Source: Mesorhizobium loti
GTDB lineage: Bacteria > Pseudomonadota > Alphaproteobacteria > Rhizobiales > Rhizobiaceae
DNA length: 64,000 bases
Assembly: GCA_002356515.1 (NCBI GenBank)
Contig: AP017605.1
Location: 7,611,020 to 7,675,019 of the forward strand
Reading direction: 5' to 3'
Under the pieces are notes generated by a model. It ran no database searches and was not told where the DNA came from. It saw only the letters and a list, made by a program, of their open reading frames with translations. Positions within the stretch are counted from its first letter, which is position 1; the number at the start of each line of letters is the position of its first letter. Below are positions 9,754 to 18,736 of this stretch, piece after piece. Made by a program: the position numbers and the translations under genes.

Positions 9754-10613
9754 GCCCGACCTTCGGCATAGCTTTCGGCGGCGGCGGTGCGCGCGGTTTG
9801 GCGCATATCCATGTCATCGAGGCGCTGGACGAACTCGGCATAAAGCCGGTGGCGATCGCCGGCTCGTCGATAGGCGCCATCATGGGCGCCGGCATGGCCG
9901 CCGGCATGACCGGCAGGGACATCCACGACTATGCCCGCTCGATTCTCGGCCGCCGCGCCGAAGTGGCGAGCCGCATGTGGCGCGCCCGGCCGGGCACCAT
10001 CGCCGAAGCCATGCAGAACGGCATCCGCGTCAGCCAGTTCAATGTCGAGCGCATCCTCAAGGCGTTTTTGCCCGAGGCCATTCCCGAAACCTTCGCCGAA
10101 CTGAAAATCCCGCTGAAGGTGACGGCGACCGACTATTTCGGCCACAAGCTCGCCGTGTTCGACGAAGGCGACCTGCATTCCGCGCTGGCCGCCTCGGCTG
10201 CCATTCCCGCCGTCTTCCGCCCGGTGACGCGCGACGGCAGGCTGCTGATCGATGGCGGCATCTACAACCCCGTGCCGTTCGATCTCATAGAGAACGACGC
10301 CGACATCATCATCGGCGTTGACGTCGTCGGCGCGCCGGAAGAGGCCGACCGCAAGCATCCCACCTCCGTCGACCTGATGTTCGGCGCCACGCAGCTGATG
10401 ATGCAGTCGATCATCGCCAACAAGCTGAAACAATGCCGCCCCGACATATTGGTCCGCCCGGCGGTGTCAAAATACCGCGTCCTCGATTTCCTGAAGATCG
10501 ACGCCCTGATGAACGAGACGGCGGATATCAAGGATCAGTTGAAGCGGGAAGTGGCGAGAGTGGTGGAGGCGCGCGCTGCCATCAAGGGGAGGCGAGGGAA
10601 GAAGGCCGGTTGA
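9750..10613 (+). CDS. Patatin-like phospholipase (RssA/NTE family)
   Basis: 287-aa serine lipid hydrolase. The oxyanion-hole motif GGGGARGLAHI, nucleophile elbow GSSIG and catalytic-dyad DGG (LLIDGGIYNPVP) are intact, so it should be active on phospholipids or lysophospholipids. No signal peptide is seen, so it is probably cytoplasmic or peripheral to the membrane. Its ATG overlaps the stop of the M16 partner gene (ATGA), placing a membrane-lipid hydrolase and an envelope protease pair on one transcript. Substrate and regulation are not evident from sequence. Confidence 0.92.
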   Translation: MSPTFGIAFGGGGARGLAHIHVIEALDELGIKPVAIAGSSIGAIMGAGMAAGMTGRDIHDYARSILGRRAEVASRMWRARPGTIAEAMQNGIRVSQFNVERILKAFLPEAIPETFAELKIPLKVTATDYFGHKLAVFDEGDLHSALAASAAIPAVFRPVTRDGRLLIDGGIYNPVPFDLIENDADIIIGVDVVGAPEEADRKHPTSVDLMFGATQLMMQSIIANKLKQCRPDILVRPAVSKYRVLDFLKIDALMNETADIKDQLKREVARVVEARAAIKGRRGKKAG

Positions 10614-10626
10614 GTGGTGGGGTCGG

Positions 10627-11163
10627 CTAAGACTTCGCTGGCGCGTACTCCAGCGCAACAACGCCATTGCTGAACGGCGTGGCCGAAATCAGCTCGAGCG
10701 GTACTTGTTCGCTTGGTGGGAACAGCGGCTTGCCCTGGCCGACGGCGCCGGGATAGCTGAGCAGCCTGACGCGGTCGACCAGCCCGTGGCGCAGCAATTC
10801 CTGTGCGACGCTGAGGCTGCCATGCACATAGATGTTGCCGCCGCTGCCTTGCTTCAGCGTCCTCACCGCATCCGACAACGCACCCTTGAGGAGTTCGGCC
10901 GGTTTCCAGTCGAGCGCCTTCAAACTCGTCGATGCAACGTATTTCGGCAGCGCGTTGAACCGGTCGGCAAAATCTCCGGTTTCCTTGGGCCATGAGCCGG
11001 CAAAAATCTCATAGGTCTTGCGTCCCAGAAGCATGGCGCCGCTGTCGGCAAGTTCATCTTCCTTGAACCTGTTCATCTCGTCATTCCAGGTCACGCCGGG
11101 CAATTTTTCGACCTCGGCAACACCATCGACGCTGATGAATTCGGTGACGATGAGTTTTCTCAT
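10627..11163 (-). CDS. Dihydrofolate reductase family protein (RibD C-terminal-like)
   Basis: 178 aa of the RibD_C/DHFR-like fold that binds NADPH. Markers are MRKLIVTEFISVDG at the N-terminus, AMLLGRKTYEIFAGSWP in the middle and GGNIYVHGSLSVAQELLRHGLVDRVRLLSYP near the C-terminus. Stand-alone members of this group are widespread and mostly uncharacterised; there is no riboflavin gene nearby, so a role in riboflavin synthesis is unlikely. ATG 11163 follows a good GAGGAG ribosome-binding site; a longer frame begins seven codons earlier. Convergent with the patatin gene. Confidence 0.88.
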   Translation of the reverse strand: MRKLIVTEFISVDGVAEVEKLPGVTWNDEMNRFKEDELADSGAMLLGRKTYEIFAGSWPKETGDFADRFNALPKYVASTSLKALDWKPAELLKGALSDAVRTLKQGSGGNIYVHGSLSVAQELLRHGLVDRVRLLSYPGAVGQGKPLFPPSEQVPLELISATPFSNGVVALEYAPAKS

Positions 11164-11329
11164 GGCGTTCTCCTCTTCGCTCAAAGGACGAACTGGATGA
11201 GCCTTTTGCTACAGGCCCTGAAAAATCCGGGTGGTTTGTCGCAGAAGGGGTTTCTCTGGCCTAAGCTAGGCACCAAGTCGAATTTTGGTGCTACATCTCA
11301 GCGGATATTTCCAAAGCTACAGGAAGATC

Positions 11330-12229
11330 ATGGGATTCGGGGTCTTCATCCACCGCTCAGATTCGATCTACGATGACAGCCCCGCTGAGCGATATCAGTT
11401 CCCCAGCCAGTATCTGCGCCGTGTGGAAGCATGCGTTGGCGATTGGATCATCTACTATGAACCTAGCAAAGTAGACGATACCCGTGGCTATTTCGCTCTG
11501 GCCAAAGTCCAGGAAGTTATCCCTGACCCTGTCGCGCCTGGTATGTATCTCGCTTTGATTGAGCCGGGGTCGTACCTCGATTTCGCCAATCCCGTTCCAT
11601 TCAATGGGATGGACGGGCTCGTTGAGCGAGGTTTGCTTAACGACCAGGGACGGATTTCCGGCCGCGCTCAATCGGCCGTACGACCGATCAGCCCGAGCGA
11701 CTTCAACCACATTCTCGATCTGGGCCTTGACGCCCGTGAGCCGTTGCTGCCACGCGTCGATGAAATCGGCATTTCATCCGGATTTCAGGATGAAGAGGCG
11801 CCATTCCAGTTCGAGCACAGCCGCGACCGCATAAGTTACATCGGATCGCGAATCGTGCGGGACCGCATTTTCCGCCGCATCGTCTTGCGCGCCTATGATG
11901 AGCGCTGCGCAATCACGGGACTGAAGTTGATAAATGGCGGTGGTCGGGCAGAAGTTGCCGCGGCACATATTCGGCCCGTCGAAGCGAACGGGCCCGATGT
12001 CGTCAACAACGGGCTCGCACTATCAGGGACCGCGCATTGGATGTTCGATCGCGGATTGATCAGCCTCTCCGACGATCTCGAAATCCTGATTTCGCGGCAG
12101 GTCAACGACCTCGAAAGCGTGCAAGGGTTCATAAACAAGACCCGCCGCGCGCTTCCGCCTCGCCGACAGCTCGAACGCCCGCACCCTCATTTCTTGCAAT
12201 GGCATCGCGAGCACTGCTTCAAGCAGTAA
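11330..12229 (+). CDS. HNH endonuclease with N-terminal PUA/EVE-like region
   Basis: 299-aa protein. The C-terminal third (about residues 180-260) is an HNH_2-type nuclease: RAYDERCAITGL, then AAHIRP, NNGLALSGTAHWMFDRGLI, supplying the His-Asn-His metal/catalytic set. The first 150 residues contain GDWIIYYEPSKV and GYFALAKVQEV, reminiscent of EVE/PUA-like modified-base-binding folds; this is a by-eye assignment. ATG 11330 follows AGGAAG; the frame is open further upstream. The gene looks less GC-rich than its neighbours and stands alone between metabolic genes, which suggests acquisition. A modification-dependent restriction role is possible but unproven. Confidence 0.82.
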   Translation: MGFGVFIHRSDSIYDDSPAERYQFPSQYLRRVEACVGDWIIYYEPSKVDDTRGYFALAKVQEVIPDPVAPGMYLALIEPGSYLDFANPVPFNGMDGLVERGLLNDQGRISGRAQSAVRPISPSDFNHILDLGLDAREPLLPRVDEIGISSGFQDEEAPFQFEHSRDRISYIGSRIVRDRIFRRIVLRAYDERCAITGLKLINGGGRAEVAAAHIRPVEANGPDVVNNGLALSGTAHWMFDRGLISLSDDLEILISRQVNDLESVQGFINKTRRALPPRRQLERPHPHFLQWHREHCFKQ

Positions 12230-12271
12230 GGCGACGCCCTTCGCTTTGGGATTGGCAGACTTAAGGGCCCC

Positions 12272-12841
12272 TCAGTCCTTCGCCCGCTCCACATAAGACC
12301 CATCGGCCGTCATCACCACCACGCGGGTGCCGGGCGCGATGTGGGGTGGCACGGCTGTGCGCACGCCGTTGGAGAGCACGGCGGGCTTGTAGGAGGACGA
12401 GGCCGTCTGGCCCTTGGTCGTCGGTTCGGTCTCGACCACTTCGAAAGTGGCGCGCTGCGGCAGGACCAGGGAGATCGCGATGCCGTTGAACTGCGAGACC
12501 TGCACCGGCATGCCTTCCTGCAGATAGGGGGCTGCGTCGCCGACCACGGCTTCGCTCACCGCCACCTGATCGTAGGTTTCCGGGTTCATGAAGTGATAGC
12601 CTTCACCATCGGCGTAGAGGAAGGTGTGCTCGCGCTCCTCGACATAGGCGCGCTCAACCTGCTCTGTGGTGCGGTAGCGCTCCGAAACCTTCACCCCGTC
12701 GCCGATGCGGCGCATGTCGAGCTGCGTCACGGGTGTGCCCTTGCCTGGGTGGATGTTTTCGGCAAAGAGGATCACATAAAGCTTGCCGTCCTTGTCGACG
12801 ACATTGCCTTTGCGGAGCGAACTGGCGATGACTTTCACCAC
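12272..12841 (-). CDS. efp: Elongation factor P
   Basis: Cytoplasmic translation factor that binds stalled ribosomes and relieves polyproline arrest. 189 aa, three beta-barrel domains. The modifiable Lys34 is present in the HPGKGTP loop, matching the EpmA-type beta-lysylation site. The start is a GTG (12841), with another GTG one codon on. It is divergently transcribed from epmA only about 115 bp away, which supports EF-P rather than the EfpL/YeiP paralogue. Confidence 0.95.
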   Translation of the reverse strand: MVKVIASSLRKGNVVDKDGKLYVILFAENIHPGKGTPVTQLDMRRIGDGVKVSERYRTTEQVERAYVEEREHTFLYADGEGYHFMNPETYDQVAVSEAVVGDAAPYLQEGMPVQVSQFNGIAISLVLPQRATFEVVETEPTTKGQTASSSYKPAVLSNGVRTAVPPHIAPGTRVVVMTADGSYVERAKD

Positions 12842-12955
12842 GGTTTTTTATCCTGCGAGAGTTGACGGGCGTTTGCCGGCTTGTGCGGCGCTGGTAGCGC
12901 ATCTTGGCGCGAACCGCCAGCCCCTAAGGCGCGCCAGCATGCCTTCAAATCGCTC

Positions 12956-14002
12956 ATGACCGCCGCTTCGCCCTGGTGGACGCCTGACGTTCACGCCGAC
13001 CGCCGCCCGCGCCTGATGCTGCGCAACAGCCTCACCGCTGCGCTGCGCGACTGGTTTGCCCGCAATGATTTCATTGAGGTGGAAACGGCGGCGCTGCAGG
13101 TCTCGCCCGGCAATGAGGCGCATCTGGCGGCCTTCGCCACGGAGGCGGTCGGGCCGGATGGCGCGCGTTCGCCGCTTTATCTCCACACTTCACCGGAATT
13201 CGCCTGCAAGAAGCTGCTCGCGGCCGGTGAACAGCGCATTTTCAGTCTTGGTCCGGTCTGGCGCAACCGCGAGCGCGGCCCTTTGCACCATCCCGAATTC
13301 ACCATGCTCGAATGGTACCGGGTGGGCGAGACCTATGAGAGCCTGATGCGCGATTGCGCCGATCTGCTGGCGCTGGCCGCGACGAGGGCAGGGGCGCCGC
13401 GCTTTTCCTTCCGGGGCCGCGACTGCGATCCGCTCAGTGAGCCGGAGCGGCTGACAGTGGCTGACGCTTTCTCGCGCCATGCCGGCATCGACCTCCTGGC
13501 CACGGTCGCCGCCGATGGCGGCACGGATCGGGACGCGCTCTACGCCGCCTTGACGAAGGCCGGCCTGCGCACGGCGCCCGACGACAGCTGGGCCGACCTG
13601 TTCAGCCGGGTGATGGTGGAAAAGATCGAGCCCAATCTCGGCATCGGCCGTGCCACCATTCTTTGCGAATATCCGGTCGCCGAGGCGGCGCTTGCCCGGC
13701 CAAGCCCGCGCGATGCGCGCGTCGCCGAGCGCTTCGAGCTCTATTGCTGCGGCGTCGAACTCGCCAACGGATTTGGCGAACTGACCGATGCCGAGGAGCA
13801 GCGCCGGCGCTTCATCCTCGAGATGGACGAAAAAGAGCGCATCTATGGCGAGCGTTATCCGTTGGACGAGGATTTTCTCGCCGCCCTTGCCATCATGCCG
13901 CAGGCCAGCGGCATCGCGCTCGGCTTCGACCGCTTGGCGATGCTGGCGACCGGAGCGCAAAGGATCGAGGATGTCATCTGGACGCCTGTGGCCGCGTCCT
14001 GA
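12956..14002 (+). CDS. epmA: EF-P--(R)-beta-lysine ligase (GenX/PoxA)
   Basis: Class II lysyl-tRNA synthetase paralogue that attaches (R)-beta-lysine to EF-P Lys34. 348 aa; it lacks the N-terminal anticodon-binding domain of LysRS. Class II motifs are clear: motif 2 (FSLGPVWRNRERGPLHHPEFTMLEWYRV, shown in part: VWRNRERGPLHHPEF) and motif 3 (GIALGFDRLAMLATG). ATG 12956 gives MTAASPWW. It is divergent from efp. The lysine 2,3-aminomutase gene epmB, needed to make the beta-lysine substrate, is not in this window. Confidence 0.95.
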   Translation: MTAASPWWTPDVHADRRPRLMLRNSLTAALRDWFARNDFIEVETAALQVSPGNEAHLAAFATEAVGPDGARSPLYLHTSPEFACKKLLAAGEQRIFSLGPVWRNRERGPLHHPEFTMLEWYRVGETYESLMRDCADLLALAATRAGAPRFSFRGRDCDPLSEPERLTVADAFSRHAGIDLLATVAADGGTDRDALYAALTKAGLRTAPDDSWADLFSRVMVEKIEPNLGIGRATILCEYPVAEAALARPSPRDARVAERFELYCCGVELANGFGELTDAEEQRRRFILEMDEKERIYGERYPLDEDFLAALAIMPQASGIALGFDRLAMLATGAQRIEDVIWTPVAAS

Positions 14003-14157
14003 GACAACCAAAACGCTCGCGCCGCCCTTCTTTTGCCGGTCTTGACCCACAGGCAATCACTCCATTGTTTCCGGCCTTCGCCATTGCACAAGCCGGATCG
14101 GGACAATAGATGGGTGGGCGCGGCCGCAAGCTGGCCGCGACGAGCAGGATCACAGGC

Positions 14158-15501
14158 ATGGCCGACACATCAGACGCTAAAAAATTGACCGACCGCGTCG
14201 CGGCGCTGGTCGAGGCCGCCAAAAAGGCAGGCGCCGATGCCGCCGATGCGGTCGCCGTGCGCGGCCGTTCGACGGGCGTGTCCGTGCGGCTCGGCAAGGT
14301 CGAGGCCACCGAATCGTCCGAGGCAGAGGATGTTTCGTTGCGCGTCTTCGTCGGCCAGCGCGTGGCGAGCGTCTCGGCTACCGCCGCGTCCGACCCGCGC
14401 TCGCTTGCCGAGCGCGCCGTTGCGATGGCGAAAGTCTCGCCCGAGGATCCCTATCAGGGTCTCGCCGATCCGGCGCTGCTGGCGAAACGAACGCGCGATC
14501 TCGACCTGTTCGACGCCACCGAAGTCTCCGCCGATCAGCTGAAGGAAGCCGCCCTTGCGGCGGAAGCGGCCGCCCTTGCCGTCAAGGGCGTGACCAATTC
14601 GGCCGGCGCCAGTGCCGGTGCCGGCCTTGGCGGCATGGTGCTGGCCACTTCGCACGGCTTCCTCGGCCACTATGTCGGCTCGCGTTTCTCGCGTTCGGCC
14701 AGTGTCATTGCCGGCGAGGGCACCGGCATGGAGCGCGACTATGAATTCTCCTCGCGCCAGCATTTCGCCGATCTCGACGCGCCTGATGACATCGGCCGCA
14801 AGGCTGGCGAACGCGCCGTGCGCCGCCTCGGCGCGCGCAAGGCGGCGACTGGGCCGGTCGACGTGGTGTTCGACCCGCGTGTGGCGCGCGGCATCGCCGG
14901 CCACATTGCCGGTGCCATCAACGGCGCCTCCGTCGCGCGCAAAACCTCGTTCCTGCGCGACATGATGGGCAAGCAGGTGGCCGCATCCGCCATTACGGTC
15001 ACCGACGAGCCGCTCAGGCCGCGTGGCCAGGCCTCGCGTCCGTTCGATGGCGAGGGCGTCGAGGGCGAGAGGCTTCTCATGGTCGAAAAGGGCGTGCTCA
15101 ACCACTGGTTCCTGTCGACCTCGGCCGCGCGCGAACTGGGATTGATCACCAACGGGCGCGGATCGCGCAGCGGCTCTTCCGTTTCACCGTCCTCCACCAA
15201 TCTCGCCATCGAGCCGGGCGAACGCTCGCCGGGCGACTTGATCAAATCGCTCAAGACCGGCTTCTACGTCACCGAAGTGTTCGGCCAGGGCGTCGACATG
15301 GTGACCGGCGAATACAGCCGCGGCGCCTCCGGCTTCTGGATCGAGAATGGCGAACTGGCCTATCCGGTCGCCGAGGTCACCATCGCCTCGAACCTGAAGA
15401 CCATGTTCCTCAACATGGTGCCGGCCAACGACCTCGACCGCAATTTCGGCACGGCCGCGCCAACTCTGCTGATCGAAGGCATGACCCTTGCCGGAGCATG
15501 A
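14158..15501 (+). CDS. pmbA: PmbA/TldE-family metalloprotease subunit
   Basis: 447 aa, standard length for PmbA (TldE), the partner of TldD in the TldD/E protease that matures microcins and degrades the CcdA antitoxin in E. coli. The sequence starts MADTSDAKKLTDRV and contains the typical central region (SARELGLITNGRGSRSG) and ends GTAAPTLLIEGMTLAGA. The zinc-ligand HEXXXH belongs to TldD, which is not in the window. ATG 14158 is preferred; the frame extends to an ATG at 14110. It precedes the phosphatase gene by one base, so the two are probably co-transcribed. Confidence 0.92.
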   Translation: MADTSDAKKLTDRVAALVEAAKKAGADAADAVAVRGRSTGVSVRLGKVEATESSEAEDVSLRVFVGQRVASVSATAASDPRSLAERAVAMAKVSPEDPYQGLADPALLAKRTRDLDLFDATEVSADQLKEAALAAEAAALAVKGVTNSAGASAGAGLGGMVLATSHGFLGHYVGSRFSRSASVIAGEGTGMERDYEFSSRQHFADLDAPDDIGRKAGERAVRRLGARKAATGPVDVVFDPRVARGIAGHIAGAINGASVARKTSFLRDMMGKQVAASAITVTDEPLRPRGQASRPFDGEGVEGERLLMVEKGVLNHWFLSTSAARELGLITNGRGSRSGSSVSPSSTNLAIEPGERSPGDLIKSLKTGFYVTEVFGQGVDMVTGEYSRGASGFWIENGELAYPVAEVTIASNLKTMFLNMVPANDLDRNFGTAAPTLLIEGMTLAGA

Positions 15502-15502
15502 G

Positions 15503-16303
15503 TTGACTGCTGCCGGTGCCTCCTCGGGCGCCATCGGGGATCTGCCGCTGCTGCGCGACGCCGCCCGCGAGGCGGGTCTCATCGCCATGCGCTACTTCGG
15601 CAACAGCCCGCAGGTCTGGATGAAGGGCGGCACCTCGCCGGTCAGCGAAGCCGATCATGCGGCCGACGCCTATCTGCGTCGCACGCTGCTGGCGGCACGG
15701 CCCGACTATGGCTGGCTGTCGGAAGAGACGGTCGATGACCCGGTGCGGCTTTCGGCGCGCCGCACCTTCGTCGTCGATCCGATCGACGGCACGCGCGGCT
15801 TCCTCGAGGGCCAGCGCACCTGGTGCGTCAGCGTCGCTGTCGTCGAACAGGGCCGCACGCTTGCCGGCGTGCTCGAATGCCCGGCAATGGACGAGACCTA
15901 CTGGGCGCTGCCCGGCCAGGGCGCCTTCCGTAACGGCAAGCGCATCGCGGTGCGCACGCTTGGCGACAAGGCCGAGATTTCCGGGTTGAAGCAGTTGATC
16001 GACCTGGTGCCGGCCGGCTGGCAGAAGCGGCTGACGCGGGCACCCTACAGCCCCTCGCTTGCCTACCGCCTGGCGATGATCGCCAATGGCACGCTCGACG
16101 CCACCTTCGTCAAGCCGAACGCGCATGATTGGGACATCGCCGCCGCCGATCTCATCCTGGGCGAGGCCGGCGGCCGGTTGCTCGACCCGCATGGCCGCGC
16201 GCCGCTCTATGCCGGTGAAGTCACCCGCCACGGCGCGCTCGCCGCCGGCAGCGGTGAATTGCTGGCTGTGCTCGTCGATGTCATCGCCGGGCTGGATGCG
16301 TGA
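15503..16303 (+). CDS. Inositol-monophosphatase-family phosphatase (CysQ-like)
   Basis: About 266 aa. Metal-dependent, Li-sensitive phosphatase fold: metal-site residues in WLSEETVDD, the signature DPIDGTRGF and the C-terminal AHDWDIAAADLILGEAGG. DPIDGTRGFLEG is the pattern of 3'(2'),5'-bisphosphate nucleotidases (CysQ) and related IMPases, so PAP or inositol phosphate are both possible substrates. A TTG at 15503, six nt after GGAG, is a likely start just past the pmbA stop; a TTG at 15488 is an alternative. Coupling to pmbA is likely. Confidence 0.87.
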   Translation: MTAAGASSGAIGDLPLLRDAAREAGLIAMRYFGNSPQVWMKGGTSPVSEADHAADAYLRRTLLAARPDYGWLSEETVDDPVRLSARRTFVVDPIDGTRGFLEGQRTWCVSVAVVEQGRTLAGVLECPAMDETYWALPGQGAFRNGKRIAVRTLGDKAEISGLKQLIDLVPAGWQKRLTRAPYSPSLAYRLAMIANGTLDATFVKPNAHDWDIAAADLILGEAGGRLLDPHGRAPLYAGEVTRHGALAAGSGELLAVLVDVIAGLDA

Positions 16304-16379
16304 AAGCACATTCGCAGGTTCCAAAGTCGGCGGCTTTGGTCTAGACCTGTCACAAACTCACAATATGTGAAGGACCGAC

Positions 16380-16625
16380 ATGACCGCGGAAGACGGGAAG
16401 AAACAGCTTTTGCATCTGGTGTTCGGCGGCGAACTGAAGAAGCTTGGCGGCACCGAGTTCCGCGATCTCGACGGGCTCGACATTGTCGGCATCTATCCTG
16501 ACTATCAATCCGCGCACACGGCGTGGAAAGCCAAGGCGCAAGCCAGCGTGGACAATGCCCATATGCGTTATTTCGTCGTTCATCTGCACCGTCTGCTCGA
16601 CCCCGACAACAAGGCTGTCGGTTGA
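16380..16625 (+). CDS. DUF4170 family protein
   Basis: 81-aa cytoplasmic protein matching the small DUF4170 family (HLVFGGELKKLGGTEFRDL, DIVGIYPDYQSAHTAWKAKA, HMRYFVVHLHRLLDP). Function unknown. It lies 5 bp before the DUF374 acyltransferase and heads the lipid A/Kdo block (waaA, lpxK), a linkage suggesting a role connected with envelope biogenesis. The preceding phosphatase ends 76 bp upstream, leaving room for a promoter. Confidence 0.88.
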   Translation: MTAEDGKKQLLHLVFGGELKKLGGTEFRDLDGLDIVGIYPDYQSAHTAWKAKAQASVDNAHMRYFVVHLHRLLDPDNKAVG

Positions 16626-16630
16626 CCTCG

Positions 16631-17422
16631 ATGGAGCATGACCTGGCGAAAGGGCCAGCGAGCGAGGCAACGCCCACCGGCAGGGGCGGCAGCCGCGCGA
16701 CCAAGGCGTTCTGGCGCAAGGTGCGCGAACCGCTGGCGCAGTCGCGATTCGTCAAGAACGCCATTGCCAGCCTGCTGGCGCAATTCGTGCGGCTGGTTCG
16801 CCTGACCAGCCCTCTGGTCGCCGGATCGGCACGCTTTTCGGGCGGCGCCTATGCCGAATTCGAGCCCGGCATCATCGCTCTATGGCACGGCCAGCATCTT
16901 TTGACGCCGGCCTATTATCCCAAGCGCAAGCCGCTGGTCGCCATGGTGTCGCGCAGCGCCGATGCCGAACTCAATGCGCTGATGCTGGAGAAATTCGGTA
17001 TCGAGGCGGTGCGCGGTTCGGGCGGGCGTGACAATGCCAGGCATCTCGACAAGGGTGGGGCCAAGGCCCTCATCGCCCTCAAAAAGTCGCTCACCGCAGG
17101 CAAGAACGTCGCCATGATCGCAGACATTCCGCACGGCACCCCGCGCGACGCAGGGCTCGGTATCGTTCTCCTGGCGCGCCTCTCGGGCCGGCCGCTGCTG
17201 CCGGTCGCCATCGCCACCTCCCGCCGCAAGGTGCTGGAAAAGAGTTGGGACAAGACCACCATCAACCTGCCGTTCGGCCGTTCCGCCGTGACCATCGGCG
17301 CGCCGATCTTTGTCGCGGCGGACGCCGACGACGCCGAAATGGAGCGCAAGCGCCAGGAAGTCACCACCGCGCTCAATGCCGCGACCGCCGAGGCTTACCG
17401 TCTCGTGGATGGCCGGCGATGA
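16631..17422 (+). CDS. DUF374 lysophospholipid acyltransferase family protein
   Basis: 263 aa. Members of the DUF374 group are membrane-associated acyltransferases related to PlsC/LpxL; the family motif ALWHGQHLL (acyltransferase His) and the second block (MVSRSADAELNALMLEKFG, GSGGRDNARH) are present, followed by MIADIPHGTPRDAG. It sits directly before waaA, with which it overlaps by ATGA, so action on lipid A or Kdo-lipid A precursors is inferred. ATG 16631 is chosen; a TTG at 16622 overlapping the previous stop is possible. Confidence 0.86.
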   Translation: MEHDLAKGPASEATPTGRGGSRATKAFWRKVREPLAQSRFVKNAIASLLAQFVRLVRLTSPLVAGSARFSGGAYAEFEPGIIALWHGQHLLTPAYYPKRKPLVAMVSRSADAELNALMLEKFGIEAVRGSGGRDNARHLDKGGAKALIALKKSLTAGKNVAMIADIPHGTPRDAGLGIVLLARLSGRPLLPVAIATSRRKVLEKSWDKTTINLPFGRSAVTIGAPIFVAADADDAEMERKRQEVTTALNAATAEAYRLVDGRR

Positions 17423-18735
17423 GCGGTCGCTGGGCGCGCACCATGCTGACGGCATACCGTTTCGCCGGTGCCGCGGCCTATCCGCTGGTCGGGCCTTATG
17501 TCGCCTGGCGCACCTCGCGCGGCAAGGAGGACCGCAACCGCCGTCGCGAGCGCTACGGCGTCGCCGGCCGGCCGCGCCCTGAGGGGCCCGTCATCTGGAT
17601 CCATGCCGCGAGCGTTGGCGAGACCATAGCCGTCGTGCCGCTGGTCGAGAGCATTCTCGACTATGGCGTCAACATCGTGCTGACCACAGGCACGGTGACA
17701 TCGGCCCAGGTTGCCGATGAGCGGCTCGGTGACCGCATCATCCACCAATATGTGCCGCTCGACCTGAAGCCGGCGGTCAGCCGGTTCCTCGACCACTGGC
17801 GGCCGGATCTGGCGATCATCGCCGAATCCGAGATCTGGCCGATGACCATCCTCGAGCTTGGCGCGCGCCATGTGCCGCAGGTGCTGGTCAATGGCAGGCT
17901 TTCCGATCGCTCGTTCTCTTCGTGGAAGAAGCGCGCCAACATCGCCGAAGCGCTGTTCGAGAACCTGGCCCATGTCGTTGCGCAGTCCGATGTCGACGGC
18001 GAGCGCTTTCGCGCGCTTGGTGCCCGGCCGGTCACCGTGTCGGGCAATCTCAAGGTCGACACCAACCCACCGCCGGTCGACGAACGGGTACTGGCCACCT
18101 TGCAGCGGCAGATCGGCGGCCGCCCGACCTGGGCGGCGATCTCGACTCATGATGGCGAGGAAGTGGTCGCGGCGGATGTCCATGCGACGCTGCACAAGCG
18201 TCACCACGGCCTGCTGACGATCGTCGTTCCGCGCCATCCCGATCGTGCCGAGGCGCTTGCCGCGCAGATTTCCGGCATGGGGCTGAAGGTCGCGCGGCGC
18301 AGCAAGGGCGACCGCATCGGGCCCGACACCGATATCCTGCTCGGCGACACGATCGGCGAGATGGGGCTCTATCTCCGACTGACCGAAATCGCTTTTGTCG
18401 GCCGCTCGCTGACCTCCGAGGGCGGGCAGAACCCGCTCGAGCCGGCCATGCTCGACACCGCGGTCCTTGCCGGCCGCAATGTGCAGAATTTCCGCGAGGC
18501 CTATCAGCGCCTGATCGACAGCGGTGGCGCCAAGCTGGTGCGCGATCGCGACATGCTGGCCGGTGCCGTCAATTTCCTGCTGACCAACGAAGTCGCGCGG
18601 CACGAGATGATGGCGGCGGGGATCGCGACCGTCGATGAGATGCGCGGCGCGCTGGCGCGCACGCTGAAATCGCTCGAACCCTATATCCAGCCGCTGGTCG
18701 TCAAGTCGCGCCTGAAGGGCGCCAACGGGCGCTAG
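17419..18735 (+). CDS. waaA: 3-deoxy-D-manno-octulosonic acid (Kdo) transferase
   Basis: Inner-membrane GT30 glycosyltransferase adding Kdo from CMP-Kdo to lipid A precursor. 438 aa. N-terminal hydrophobic segment, then HAASVGETIAVVPLV with the catalytic Glu, and AESEIWPMTILEL. The C-terminal CMP-Kdo-binding region contains FVGRSLTSEGGQNPLEPAMLDTAV, shown in part here by GGQNPLEPA. ATG 17419 overlaps the upstream stop by 4 nt. It is followed by lpxK after one base, as in a lipid A operon. Confidence 0.95.
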   Translation: MSGRWARTMLTAYRFAGAAAYPLVGPYVAWRTSRGKEDRNRRRERYGVAGRPRPEGPVIWIHAASVGETIAVVPLVESILDYGVNIVLTTGTVTSAQVADERLGDRIIHQYVPLDLKPAVSRFLDHWRPDLAIIAESEIWPMTILELGARHVPQVLVNGRLSDRSFSSWKKRANIAEALFENLAHVVAQSDVDGERFRALGARPVTVSGNLKVDTNPPPVDERVLATLQRQIGGRPTWAAISTHDGEEVVAADVHATLHKRHHGLLTIVVPRHPDRAEALAAQISGMGLKVARRSKGDRIGPDTDILLGDTIGEMGLYLRLTEIAFVGRSLTSEGGQNPLEPAMLDTAVLAGRNVQNFREAYQRLIDSGGAKLVRDRDMLAGAVNFLLTNEVARHEMMAAGIATVDEMRGALARTLKSLEPYIQPLVVKSRLKGANGR

Positions 18736-18736
18736 C

